Of a DNA stretch of 64,000 bases, positions 22,140-33,681 are shown one piece after another (position 1 is the first letter of the stretch; each line of letters begins with the position of its first letter). The stretch is taken from positions 90,013,709-90,077,708 of the forward strand of contig CM066737.1 of assembly GCA_033961575.1 (NCBI GenBank). The letters run 5' to 3'. A program made the position numbers and the translations under genes. The notes under the pieces are model-generated. The model worked only from the letters and a program-made list of their open reading frames with translations. It was not told the DNA's origin and searched no databases. The DNA is from Aselliscus stoliczkanus. Its lineage: Eukaryota; Chordata; Mammalia; Chiroptera; Hipposideridae.

Positions 22140-23790
22140 ACTATTATATAATTCATCACACAGTTTAGTGTTATTTCCTCAGGAAAGTCATCTTTAACCA
22201 CCATGCAATGATCATTCCTTCTGTCATTAACGTCAGTGGTATCCTGTGCCCCTCTTTGATTACAAGCATCTACTTGTCATTACTTTTCTATACCTATTAT
22301 ATCTGTCAGGTTAGTATAGCTTACATTGTTGTAAAAAACATCCCCCAAATATTACAGGCTTAAAATACATTTTTTTCTCACACTATGTATTCAAAGCAGA
22401 TCAGCAGGAAGGTCCTCCTCATGGTAGTTACTCAGCGATCCATGCTAACAGTAGTTCAAATAGCTTATGGCATTCCTATCTCAACATGTATTTCCATGAT
22501 TGCTACAGTTGACGGAGTTGGGGCTGGAGAGTTGAACACTGACAATTAAATGCCTCCTCATGGAAATGGCATATATTCATATTTCGTTTGAACGAAGCAT
22601 GTTACATGGCAAAAATCTAACTTTAAAGGGGAAGGGAAGTGAAATTTTCTTATTTGCACAAAGTAGAGAAAATGAAATTGGACAATAATAATTTCTACCA
22701 CACTCTACTTTCCCATTTAACTGTAAGAATATGTTTTGTTCATTTTTTGTATCCACTAGTATATTGACTGGCATGTAGTGGGTACCTCCAAACTCTTTAC
22801 TAAATAAGCAGAAATGTCAAAGCTGGTATACAGAGCCCAGACTGTCTCCAAAACTGATGTTCGTTCCATTCTACCATGCTAAGCCATAGCCACAGATATA
22901 CTGCTTTATTGTACTGCTTTGTCTCCATTTCTATAAATTGCCTAATGTCTAGTTGGTGCTCAAAGTTGTTTTGGGGTTTTGTAAACCTTTTTCTTCCACA
23001 AAGTAGATATAGTCATTATATTGTGATGATAGAAACACCCATTTTCATTTTCTTTGATTTTTCTTCTAATTTAGCAGGTCATCTGAGATGAGGTTTTCTG
23101 GATAATAACCTGAGTATAGAATATACATGATATTAGAAATAGGATAAAGAAAACTACATGAGAAAAGTTGACACACACAGATAACAATGATCATGTAAGA
23201 AAAATGATATTTTTTCAGGGTTTCAGAAGTGGCTCAGAGGCCAAGCTATTCAATTTGTTTCTTAAATTAATTAATTAATTAGACGAGCAAAGTCTAGTAA
23301 GCTAAAAATAATATTGCCTGGACTAAAGTCTTTTATAATTATTACTTTACCAAACATTGATTTTTAGCATCAACTGTATGCCTAACATTTTTAGGCACTA
23401 GCAGTATGATCTCCTAAGTGCAGAATTCTCTCTGGCATTTGTTTAGAGAACAGCAAGTATTTCATTATGATCAGATAGTGTGTGGGTTAAGAACTATGGA
23501 AAGGAGGCTAGAACCAGGGCAAAAGTGGTTTTATATGACATGCAAATGACCATGTATATTGTCATGATTCACAGTTAGCGATTTTAAGTATGAGAGTAAC
23601 ACTCTAACTTGTGTTGTATAAAGATGAGTCTAATGTGTGTGAAGAATACATTGGCTTGGGGGAAGAGCAGAATCATATGTAATAGTTGAGGTTATTCACT
23701 AATGGGGGAAGTTAGGAGAGACAAACTAAGGCATTAACAGTGGAATGTCAAGGATGAAATGAATTTGAGCAATATTATCTGGTTGGTTGG
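22140..23790. other. Intergenic DNA, no gene seen
   Basis: No supported gene. Sequence around 22310-22560 (ATTACAGGCTTAAAATACAT and following) may be a decayed ancient repeat that I cannot name. Confidence 0.4.
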
Positions 23791-23799
23791 TTGAATAAT

Positions 23800-24240
23800 T
23801 GGTTTCAATTCTTTACTTCCCTACAATAACATTACATATATACATCCATCCTGTGGGTTCATGTTGGGAAGCATGTACTTCCATACCACTTTCACGTTAG
23901 GCTTGACATGTGACTTGCTTTGGCCAATATAATGTTAGTGGATACGATGTGAGCAGAGCTTGGGCAAGTAGTTGTATTATTTGGCTTGGCTCTCACGTGC
24001 TCCAGTGATCTGCCAGGAGAAAAACCAACCCTTAGGAAGTTGTTGTCCCTTTAGCCTGGGCTGCAGAATGAACACATGTGGAGTAGACCTAAACCGAACA
24101 TGCAGAACCACAGCCTAAAGAAGAGTTGTCCCAAAACTTCACAGATCTGTGACTATGAGAATATATTTTTTTGTTGGATGCCATTAAGTTTTGGGGTGGC
24201 TTATTAGGCAGCATTAATTTGGTGATAGATTACTAAGACA
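23800..24240 (+). repeat. Ancient MaLR/MLT-like repeat
   Basis: GTGACTTGCTTTGGCCAATA and, near the right end, TTAAGTTTTGGGGTGGCTTA followed by GATAGATTACTAAG are blocks common in old mammalian MaLR/MLT-type LTRs. The copy is strongly diverged and the exact family is uncertain. Confidence 0.5.
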
Positions 24241-24249
24241 TAGAGAGAG

Positions 24250-25345
24250 GTGCTAGATCTCAGGGAATGAGTGAATATCTGAAGGAGGTGTAGGGGATGA
24301 ATGCTGATTCCCAGCTCTCTGGAATGAGTAACTGAGAGTATGGTGGTGGTGCTCCCCTAGGGGAAAAGAAAAGAGGAGCAGGAGAGTGAGAATAAAATTA
24401 TGTGTTTAGATTTGGGGCAGATTTCATCTGAAGTACTCGACAGGTGTCTAAGCAGATGTGTCTTATAGAATTCTTGCTAGAATATCACAGTAGAGGAGGT
24501 AATTATGCAAGCCCTTTAAGCAACCAAGATCCTTGTACCAAAGGATGTTTACTTATAGGATGAGTCTCACAGGGCATGATGTCTAGAAGGGCTGGAAATT
24601 TTGAGTTGAGAGAGATCACATCTAGATAATGGTTGAAGCCATAGAAGAGAATGAGGTCTTCAAGGAGAGTTTATATGATAATGTATGCTCCCTGTGGAAA
24701 ATAAAGAACATAAAAAAATAAAATAGTAATTGCTTATAACCACTGTTAACTCTTAATGTACTTGGTAGTAAACTTCTGCTGTCTCACAAAGAGCCACAAA
24801 ACTCAGCATCCTAAAACAACAACTTTAGTTCTCATGGATCCACAGGTTGGTTTCACACGATAGGTTGGCTAAGACCACAGGGCTGGCTTTGACTTTTTCT
24901 AATGATGATGACAGTTTTAAAAAGCGAGGTGGCTCCATATGTGCTGTCACAGAAAGATACTGCATTCACTTCATTACGTTTCAAGAACAATTCCCAGAAC
25001 AATATGTACATTGAGGCCCATGTATGGTGAAACATCAAAATATTTTTATAGCACTTCAACAAATAAAAAAACCTTGTATCAGCTTCAAAATGACACATGC
25101 CAGATTGATAATTGTGGTTAATTTTGAAAAGGGGGCTGAATTTTGGAAGAATGTTTTAAGTGAGAAGATTGTGACTTATCTATGTTAGAGTTTTTTTTAT
25201 AACAAGAATGTATGTGCTACTGTTAGCATTGTCATTCAAATATTTAAATGAGCCTAAGAATAGAAACAGTACCTGTGTATTACTTACATAAGGTAAGTGC
25301 TAAGTGATGAAACAGATAAAACCTGAAATAGGAATGGCTTAGTTA
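24250..25345. other. Intergenic DNA, no gene seen
   Basis: No supported gene. Blocks such as CATCCTAAAACAACAACTTT near 24808 hint at another decayed ancient LTR or DNA-transposon remnant, which I could not identify. Confidence 0.4.
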
Positions 25346-26172
25346 ACATAACAAAAATTTCTCTTTTTTTACACTTTACTTATTTGGACATCCAATATTA
25401 TTATATATTAATTTCAGCTGTACAGCATAGTGGTTAGACGTTTATATAATTTAAGAAGTGGTCCCCCTTACTAGTCTAGTACTCACCTGGCAGTATACGT
25501 AGTTATTACCATATTATTGACTATATTCTCTGTGCTTTACTTTACATCCCCATGACTATTTTGTGATTACCGATTTGTACTTCTTAATCCCTTCAGCTTT
25601 GTCACTCTGCCCCCAACTCCCTCCCATCTATCACCCCAACAAATCTAGTACCCATCTGACACCATATATTACCGACTATATTCCTTATACTATACCCTAC
25701 ATCCCCATGACTACTTTGTAACAACCAATTTGAACTTGGCTATCCCTTCCTCTTTTTTACCCACCCCGTCAACCTCCTCCCATCTGGCAACCATCAAAAT
25801 GTTCTGTGTATCTATGAGTTTGTTTCTGTTTCATTTGTTTGTTCATTTTGTTCTTCAGATTCCACATATAAGTGAAATCACATTGCATCTGTCTTTCTCT
25901 CTCTGATACTCCACTCAGCACAATTCCCTCCAGGTCCATCCATGACCCAGATGGCAAGAACCCATCCCCTTCCCTGGCCAAGCACTATTCCATTGTATAC
26001 AAGTGCATGTACCCCCTCCTCTTTATCCATTCATCCATCGATGGACACCCAGTTGCCTCCACCTCATGGCCATTGTAAACAATGCTGTAATGAACATATG
26101 GATGCACATGTCCCCTCTAAGTAGCATTTTGGGTTTATTCAGGCAAATACAAAGAAGTGGGATTACTGGGTC

Positions 26173-26449
26173 CTTTGTTCTTATAGCCTTTGTTTTAAAG
26201 TCTATTTTGTCTGGTATAAGTATTGCTACCTCAGCTTTTTTTCTTTTTGTTTCCATTTTCATGAAATATCTTTTTCCATCCCTTTACTTTCAGTTCATAT
26301 GTGCCTTTTGATCTGAAGTGATTCTCTTGTAGACAGCACATGTAAGGGCCTTGTTCTCTTATCCATTCACCCACCCTATGTCTATTGATTGGAGTATTTA
26401 ATCCATTTACATTTAAAGTAATTTTTGATAGATATGAATTTATTGCCAT
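26173..26449 (-). pseudogene. L1 ORF2 N-terminal endonuclease stub
   Basis: The frame starts at 26449 with MAINSYLSKITLNVNGLNTP and carries INRHRVGEWIREQGPYMCCL, the beginning of the apurinic-type endonuclease domain. The catalytic Glu region (LQENHF) is visible. It stops after about 70 residues. Beyond the deletion join the sequence belongs to the far end of ORF2, so the active site is incomplete. Confidence 0.75.
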
Positions 26450-27019
26450 TTTATTATTTATATTTTTATCTTTTTTTTCTTTTTGTCTTAAAGAAGTCCC
26501 TCTAGGATTCCTTGTAATACTGGTTTGGTAGTGATGAACTCTTTTTAGCTTTTTCTTGTCTGGGAAGCTCTTTTATCTGTCCTTTGATTCTAAATGGTAG
26601 CTTTGCTGGGTAAAGTAATTTTGGTTTTAGGTCCCTGCTTTTCATCACTTTGAATATTTCCTGCCAATCCCTCCTGGACTGCAAAGTTTCTGTTGAGAAA
26701 TCAGCTAACTATCTTATGAGAGCTTCCTTGTAGGTAACTAACTTCTTTTCTCTTACTGTTTTTAAGATTCTCTCTTTGTCTTTAACCGTTGGCATTTAAA
26801 TTATGATGTGTCTTGGTGTGGGCCTCTTTGAGTTCATCTTCTTTGGGACTCGCTGCACTTACTGGGCTTATATATCTATTTCCTTCATCAGGTTAGGGAA
26901 GTTTTCAGTCGTTATTTCTTCAAACACATTTTCAGTTCATTATTCTCTCTCTTTTCCTAATGGTACCCCTATGATGTGAATCTTGGTATGCTTGCTGTTA
27001 TCCCAGAGGCCCCTTAAAC

Positions 27020-27020
<1 letters not shown>

Positions 27021-27079
<59 letters not shown>

Positions 27080-27080
27080 A
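27021..27080 (+). repeat. (TC)n microsatellite
   Basis: About 60 bp of CT dinucleotides, nearly uninterrupted, inside L1 ORF1. On the other strand they are read as an Arg-Glu repeat. Confidence 0.95.
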
Positions 27081-27246
27081 ATTCTTTTTTCTTTTTGCTG
27101 TTCTGTTTGGGTGTTTCCTGTTACCTTTTCTTCTAAATTGCTGATTTGATTCTCTGCTTCATCTAATTCACTGTTGACTCCTTCTGATGTATTCTTCATT
27201 TCAGTTATTGTATTCTTTATTTCCAACAGGTTCTTCTTTTTTGTTT

Positions 27247-27645
27247 TCTATCTCCACTTTTTTAAAAACAAGATTTTATTGGGGAATTGTGGAAGGGGAA
27301 CATTGTGTTTTTCCAGAACCCATCAGCTCCAAGTCAAGTTGTTGTCCTTCAATCTTAGTTGTGGAGGGCACAAGCTCAGCTCCAAGTCCAGTCGCTGCTT
27401 TCTATCTAGTTGACGGGGGTGGAGGTGCAGCCCACCATCCCATGCTGGAGTTGAACCAGCAACCTTGTTAAGAGCACACACTCTCACCATCTGAGCCATC
27501 CGGTCACCTGTTGGCAGCTCAGTGGCATCTCAGCTCAGGCACAGCTCACTGGCCCATGTGGGAATCCAATTGGCGATCCTGTTGCTCAGAGCTCACGCTC
27601 TTAACCAACTGCGCCACTCGGCCAGCCCCTCTATCTCCATTTTTC
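27247..27645 (-). repeat. Dimeric SINE inserted in L1 ORF1
   Basis: The element body is about 27262-27627. Its minus-strand head is GGCTGGCCGAGTGGCGCAGT and a second tRNA-like unit is near 27480-27510. The A-rich end is at the left (AATTCCCCAATAAAATC on the minus strand). TCTATCTCCACTTTTT and TCTATCTCCATTTTTC flank it as a target duplication. Confidence 0.85.
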
Positions 27646-27749
27646 TGTTTCCTATCTCTTTGTTGAAATCTTTCTGAGATCATTGAGCATCCTTATAACC
27701 AGTGTTTGGAACTCTGCGATTGGTAGATTGCTTGTCTCCATTTTATTTA

Positions 27750-29440
27750 GTTATTTTTCTGGAGCTTTGTTCTGTTCTTTTATTTGGGACCGGTGTCTTT
27801 GTCTCCCCATTTTGGCTGCTTCCCTGTGTTTCTATGTAGGGCTGCTATGCCTCCCAGTCGTAGTAGAGTGGCGTTATGTAATAGATGTCCTGTGGGACCC
27901 AGTGGTGCAGACTCCCTGGTCCCCAGAACTGGGTGCTTCAGGTGTGTCACTTGTGTGGGTTGTGTGAGCCCTCCTTTTGTAGTTGAGCATTGGTTGCTCT
28001 TTGCACATCAATGGCAGTGTTTGACCCTCGGGCTCATTGGTTGTAAGGATGGGACATGATTACAGTGGAAGGACTGTGGTGCAGGGGTTTACCCTACAGA
28101 ACAGGATTCACTTTAGCAGGGTTCTGGTTCCTGGCCAGTCTGCCCTTTCAGTGTGTTGTTCTTAGAGGAAGCTGGGAGATGCTTTGGCTTGGTCCAAAGC
28201 TGTCCACTAGGTGTGCCAGACCCAGGTCCTCCTGGGAGGAGCCCTGAAGCTAGCCAAGTTCAGCTGCAGCCTGTGCCCTGCCCAGAGCCACCTGGTATAA
28301 GCCACAAAGTCATCTGCAAATGGCTGCCACCTGTGCTGGGCTTGGAGGTGTTGCAAGAGACCATGCCGTAAAGCATGGTCAGCTGCTGCTAGTGCCAGGC
28401 TTAGGGCTGCTCAGTCAGAGATATGAGACATAACAGATGCCGCTTATTTGGGTTTTGTGAACCTTTGAGAGGTTTTTGGAAAGTCTTCATCATGAGCAAG
28501 ACAGGCTGTTTCTATGTAAAGGCCACTGTAAGTAGCTTGGTTGTGTCCAAAAGTGGAGGGGGGGGCAGGGTCTCAGAAAATCACTATGGCAGGACAGACA
28601 AAAGGTGATAGCCAGGCTAATGGAGACTCAGATATGGTGTCTGCCTGCATCTGCGCACCAAGAAGGGAGAGGGCTCAACAAAGAAACAATAGCTTCCGCC
28701 AGTTCTTCCCTCTGTGAGAAAGCTGCCCCTCCAGCCCTCACCCTGAAGTTAGAGAATTTCGTACCTCCCCCTATGTCCCTGGTGCCTTTTGAAATGCTGC
28801 CCCAGCCCTGGAACTCAGAGCAGGTGAGTCCATCAATGAGTAAGTCCATGTGTGGGCTCTTTAAGAGGATGCCTGGATGTGCATCTGCTCTCTGGGTTAC
28901 TCAGCCACAACGTTTGCTGTTTTTCACAACCAGAAGTTATGGGGACTTCTCTCCCCAGCACTAGAACAAGGGGCTGAGGAGCCTGGTGTGGGGCTGGGAC
29001 TCCCACTCCTCTAGGGGGGACCTCCACAGCTGTAATATTCCTCCTAATTTGTTTTTTTGAGGATAATGTCACTGGCCCTCATGTGTGGGACCCGAACCGG
29101 GGCTGCTGGCTTCCCAAGCCAGTACTCAACCAATGCACCACTCGGCCGACCCAAATTATGTTTTTTTTTGAGGGCAGTGTCACTGGCCCTCATATGTGGG
29201 ACTCAACCTCCTAATTTTTAATGGTCACATGTGGGCATGAGAACAGCCCATTCCATGCCTTTGCCCCTCCTACAAGTCTCAAGGTGGTTTCTTATATTTG
29301 TCTGTAGTTGTAGGGCTTTGGTTCAGCTAGACTTCAGGTGATTCTCAATGATGTTTTTTCTATAGTTTAGTTGTAATTGATGTGGTCCTGAGAGGAGGTG
29401 AGCACAGCATTTACATACTCCACATCTTGACTGGAAGTCT
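27750..29440 (-). promoter_or_regulatory. L1 5'UTR region
   Basis: GC-rich sequence upstream of ORF1 on the minus strand, homologous to 13700-14898. It would have held the internal Pol II promoter. Plus-strand frames here (for example 28605-28964) are chance frames in GC-rich UTR. Confidence 0.65.
29039..29217 (-). repeat. Two SINEs inside one target duplication
   Basis: CCTCCTAATTT occurs at 29039-29049 and again at 29207-29217. Between them are one full antisense short SINE (about 29050-29152, with GGGACCCGAACCGGGGCTG) and a second copy (about 29163-29206) that is cut off after the GGGCAGTGTCACTGGCCCTC tail block. Confidence 0.75.
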
Positions 29441-29444
29441 ATCA

Positions 29445-30480
29445 GAAATTTATTTTCTGTGCACATAAATCTGATGTGGGTTGGCAGAGGCTCACTGTTC
29501 TCAGGTGACCCAGGGATCCAGGCTGTTTGCATCGTGTGGCTCCATGTCTTAGCATGGACTCTCCGTGTATGTTGCTGAATGGAAGAGAAAGCATGGAGGT
29601 GTCATACTGACTCTCATGTGCCTTAGCCTGGAGGTGACAAACATACTTCTACTATACTATATCAGTGGTGGGGGTTAGTCACCCTTCTTAAGTACAAGTG
29701 GACTGGGAAAGTAGTCCCCCCAAAGTGCCAGGGAAGAGAGTAAGACAGGATGTGAATGAGCACTTGCAATCTCTCCCATACACTGTGATATAGCAGAGAC
29801 ACAATAAAGAGAAACTGTTGCAGTTAGTTATAACAACAACCCTCTACATTACTTGGAGGAGTTTCTGAGAAGGCAAATTTACCTTGAAATTTGACACATT
29901 TTTCTGGTGCATACTATGTAACAAGGTGTTTTCAAATACAGGATCACATCTAATTTTCAAAAGGACCCTGTAAATCTCAGCAGGGAGAGTTTACCCTTTG
30001 TTACTCAATGGTACTTTTCTGCATTACCATTTGCAATAACCTGTATAATCTCAGTAGGCTGAGAATTTTCTCCTACTTTTTGGTGCATGGTCAAAAATCA
30101 TAGTTACCTGCACCTAGATGAACCTGTCTGAACACCTGAACAGGTATCATTAAGCACACTGAATAAACAGCATTTTCTTTGTGACAGATATAGACAAGAA
30201 TGAGTGAAGGGTGGTGAGTTATTTTTTCCTTTTTATTCAAAGCTAGCGTGTCCACCAAGGAACCATTTTCCACCTCTAAGAAGGACTTTAAGATGGGTTT
30301 TTAAAAATTCAGCCTCAGTAGATGTTTATTCACAGAGTGCTTTCCTGGGGACTTCTTCATCTCAGGAGGAAGCGTTTGGTTCTTGGCCACTTAGTTAAGC
30401 TCCCTGATCAGTGTATGTATTCAGTGGTCACTTTCAAATAAGACACTCCATTTAAATCCTACTACAGTTTTCAAGTTTGT
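29445..30480. other. Intergenic DNA, no gene seen
   Basis: No supported gene, RNA or recent repeat. Composition is balanced. Confidence 0.4.
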
Positions 30481-30483
30481 TTC

Positions 30484-30618
30484 AAAAAAGCCCTTTCCCG
30501 GGCCAGCTGAGTGGCACGGTGGTTGAGTGCTGGCTTGGGAAGCCAGTGGCCATGGTTCGGGTCCCACATGCGAGGGCCAGTGATACTGCCTTCATAAAAA
30601 AAAAAAAAAGCCCTTTCC
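30484..30618 (+). repeat. Young SINE with target duplication
   Basis: AAAAAAGCCCTTTCC at 30484-30498 repeats at 30604-30618. The SINE body (30499-30609) starts CGGGCCAGCTGAGTGGCACG, carries GGTTCGGGTCC and ends in an A-run. It is very similar to the copies at 2239 and 20298. Confidence 0.93.
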
Positions 30619-31224
30619 AGACTCAGGGTTATAACCCAAAGCTCTGTAGATTTGATGCCAAATCAGTCTCCCTACTAGCTGATTTGCCAGAAAACTTTAG
30701 AAGTTTGGTGGAGACATGGAGGGGAGTTAAGGAAGTGTCTAAACTTCGCTGTCCAAAGTGAACAATTACCTGGAAGGGGCTGCTATCAGAGGGGTCCACA
30801 GTGAGGGGCGGAACCTGCAAGGAGTTGGGGTGCTCTAAGTCGGAGAGGGCCAGGGATATGGGCTGTCTGTTCCACAGGGAGCAGGGTGCAGCCTCCAGAG
30901 GAGAATGCAGAGAAGAGCTGGATGGCAGGTCAGGTTCCAGTCTGGACAAGAGGTGCACTGGGGAAGACCCAGGGGAAGGGCGCAGTAATGCAGGAAACTC
31001 TCAGAAAGCCCTGGGGCAAGAGGCAGGAGGATCCTAAGTAAATGAAGACCCCAGACAATCCCCAAATTGTGTTTGATTCTACTTTTCAGCTTCCTTCTTT
31101 TCTTTAGGCCTGTTTCTAGTACTATGGTCAAAGGGTCCTTTTTTTCCATCGCCAGAGAGACACTGTGAAGTAAAGAAAAATTAATTAATAGACAGAAGGT
31201 CGGCCTCAGGGTTGGAAGAGTGAG

Positions 31225-31440
31225 AGTGTGGGATTCAGAGTAACTCCAATCAAGGACCTGCTTCCACTGTGTCACTATCCACCCATGTGAACTTTGGCAC
31301 ATTATTAACCCTAGGAGTGAGCCTCAGGGTACTCATCTGTGAAGTGAGTTTGACAAGCCCTACCTGTTGCATTGATGGAATGTGTGTAGTAAATATAAAG
31401 CACCTGTTGCAGTGCCTGGCATGTATGAAATCCCTCCCTT
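31225..31440 (+). repeat. MIR SINE, sense
   Basis: CACTGTGTCACTATCCACCC, CAGGGTACTCATCTGTGAAG and CACCTGTTGCAGTGCCTGGC are MIR blocks in order. Related MIR copies lie at corresponding places in the three MAGEB units, which supports a common origin of the units. Confidence 0.75.
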
Positions 31441-32589
31441 CTGAGGCATGGTGGACACACTTTTAAATCAAAGATTTTACCTCCCTTAGACCTAATAGAA
31501 TGCAGGCAAAATCCAAAGGGGACTTGAGCCTGCAGCTCATGCTTGAGCCTTCCAGGACTAACAGCAGAGGAGGGTTTAGGTGTAGCCCTATCAGCAGTGA
31601 GTTCAGTGGTCCACATGCTGGGTCTCCACTTAGACTCTGCACCATTCCTGGGATTCCAATCTCTACTGATCGGAGGCTATAGCCTTCTGATGAAATCCTT
31701 ACCTTCCAGGCATATTAACTGTTAGCCACCAGCAAGCAGGGCTATTGTGAAGCTCACAGGGCTGACAACAGGGATGGGATTTCACTGGCTCCTCTTATTC
31801 TGGCTGCGTCACTACATCTATCCCATTGTGGTTTCTCATGTACATTTCTATGAAAGCCTGATACTCTTTCCTCTACTGACCTGAGAACTGTGCCCTTAGT
31901 CCACGGCTCTTATACCCCTGAAAATTGTGAAGAATGAGGGAGGGTATGCTCAGCCATACAGCTATCTGGTTCCTTTTGAGTAGATGGGACTGGTGTCCTG
32001 AGAACACCGGTACTCTGGGTGCTGGTCTCCACAAACCACTTACATGGGGCCCTCATCTTGGTTTCTATCTCTTGGATGAAAAGCCCCCTGGTAAATTCCA
32101 CATCTCTGCAAAATCTTGAGCAGTTCCTGCTCTGCAGTCCTTGCAGAGAATATGACCCTCTCCAAGAGTAATATAAGGTGGAGAAAGTGTAGCACAAGAC
32201 CGGGCGTCCCAGGACAAGTGGTGGGCTGTCTGGGCAAAAAATGCATTGATCTATTTCTTGTCCTCATCAGACAGATGAAGAGTCTCATGGAACTTGTGTT
32301 CTGGTAGAGTTACTTTCTACAGGGAAGAGATTGTCCAGGAGGATTCTGAGCCCCTGACCTTTTCAGGTTATCTAACATTGCAACTGTAGATGATCATGAC
32401 ATCAGAGAATACTGTCTTTCATTTATTTGTTTATACTTCTCAAGTATTTTGGCATTCTTACTGTTCTGGCTAGGTTTTCAATGCAGTAGTTTGGACACAA
32501 GGCCAGGCCTTTTATCACTAGATATGTTTTGAAGTAAAGAGAGGAAAACTGAAATAATGAGGCACAGGTTGTGTCTCAGTGTCGGAGGA

Positions 32590-32830
32590 GAACAGTGTGG
32601 CCTTACTGTAACTCAGATCAGCTGTCTAGTTCCAGCCTTGCCATTTACTAGCCCCATGAATTTTGGCACAGTACCATACGCTAACTCTATGAGGCTCCAG
32701 CTGTCCAGTATACAGTGAGTCTGATCAACCCTATCTTGTAGGTTGGCTAGAATATATGTAATGTACAGAAAGCATGTCACTATGCCAGTCTTGTATAAAG
32801 ACATTAGGGAATGGCCCTTATTAATATGAT
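32590..32830 (+). repeat. MIR SINE in unit A
   Basis: GATCAGCTGTCTAGTTCCAG, TGAATTTTGGCACAGTACCA and CAGAAAGCATGTCACTATGC follow the MIR order. The same copy is present at 60470-60700 in unit B. Confidence 0.6.
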
Positions 32831-32987
32831 TACCTTGACCTCACGTTACCATCCAGCCAGCCGGAATTTTTTTTTGTACGTCTAACACATGTCACAAAAT
32901 ATAGTGTTCTCGAAAAAAGAAACGCCTTATGTGCCCCCAAATCTACTTATCGATAAAAACTAAGTAACATGCGGTCTACACCCCTCC

Positions 32988-32993
32988 TTTATT
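32988..32993 (-). terminator. Candidate MAGEB poly(A) signal, unit A
   Basis: AATAAA on the minus strand, about 690 bp downstream of the MAGEB stop codon. It sits in a block conserved in unit B (60870-60875). It is the nearest canonical signal I noticed, but others may be used. Confidence 0.4.
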
Positions 32994-33681
32994 GCCCTTT
33001 TGACTTGTTCCTAATGAAGTAGTGTCTCTCACCCTCTTTTGTAATGATAGCTTCTCCTAGAATCTGTAATTGCATGGACACACGCTGGGTGTTCTGACTA
33101 AACATCCCCAGTGCAAGCATGTAGACTTCCAAAGCAATGATGCTCAATTAACGATTGTGTGAAATAAAAGCCATGAGCAAAGAGAGGTAAATTCACTCTG
33201 ATTTATATTCTCAAACATTCTTGGAAAAAATAAGCAAATCCAGGTATACATCTTCTAAACTTACATAAAGAAAGACTAAATGCAGTACAGCAAGACAAGA
33301 ATTGACCAACTTTCACTTGATCGATCTCTATATGTCTTTTTACCATCTTTTCCCTACTATTTTAGTGTACAGTTTTTTCACATTTCCAAGCATACTCCTA
33401 TCCTAAAGATATGTCACCTTGTTTTGGATCACAAAGTGATTCAATAATTTTCAATGTGCATTTGAAAGAACCAAAATCGTACTCCTAAACCTGACATACA
33501 GCAATGAAGGTGTGATCCATGTCATTCATAAGCTTACATTCAGAATCTAGATGAGCGTTTTGTTGAAAAGAACACCACACGAAAATGCAAAAACTACATA
33601 AGACAACAAGATCGTTATGCATATTAGGAACACTGCTTAAAAGGCCTTTCAAACCAGATAGTGACGTGTCCACCTCAGACC

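Larger units (their letters stand above)
26502..27750 (-). pseudogene. L1 ORF1, degraded and SINE-interrupted
   Basis: Readable pieces include the C-terminal block RDWQEIFKVMKSRDLKPKLL (26502-26684) and the coiled-coil block MEIKNTITEMKNTSEGVNSE (near 27226). A TC-repeat lies between them and a SINE (27262-27627) is inserted in the N-terminal part. Multiple stops and frameshifts make it non-functional. Confidence 0.7.
25347..29440 (-). mobile_element. L1 with ORF2 deletion, 5' end present
   Basis: From the plus-strand left: antisense 3'UTR (about 25370-25860), ORF2 end (to about 26172), a join to the endonuclease start, ORF1 (about 26500-27750) and a long 5'UTR (to about 29440, minus-strand tip CAGTCAAGATGTGGAGTATG). 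The join at GGGATTACTGGGTCC/TTTGTTCTTATAG is the same as in the copy at 3005-3665. Reverse transcriptase is absent. CAAAAATTTCTCTTTTT and CAGAAATTTATTTTCTG near the two ends may be a decayed target duplication. Three SINE copies have inserted. Confidence 0.8.
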
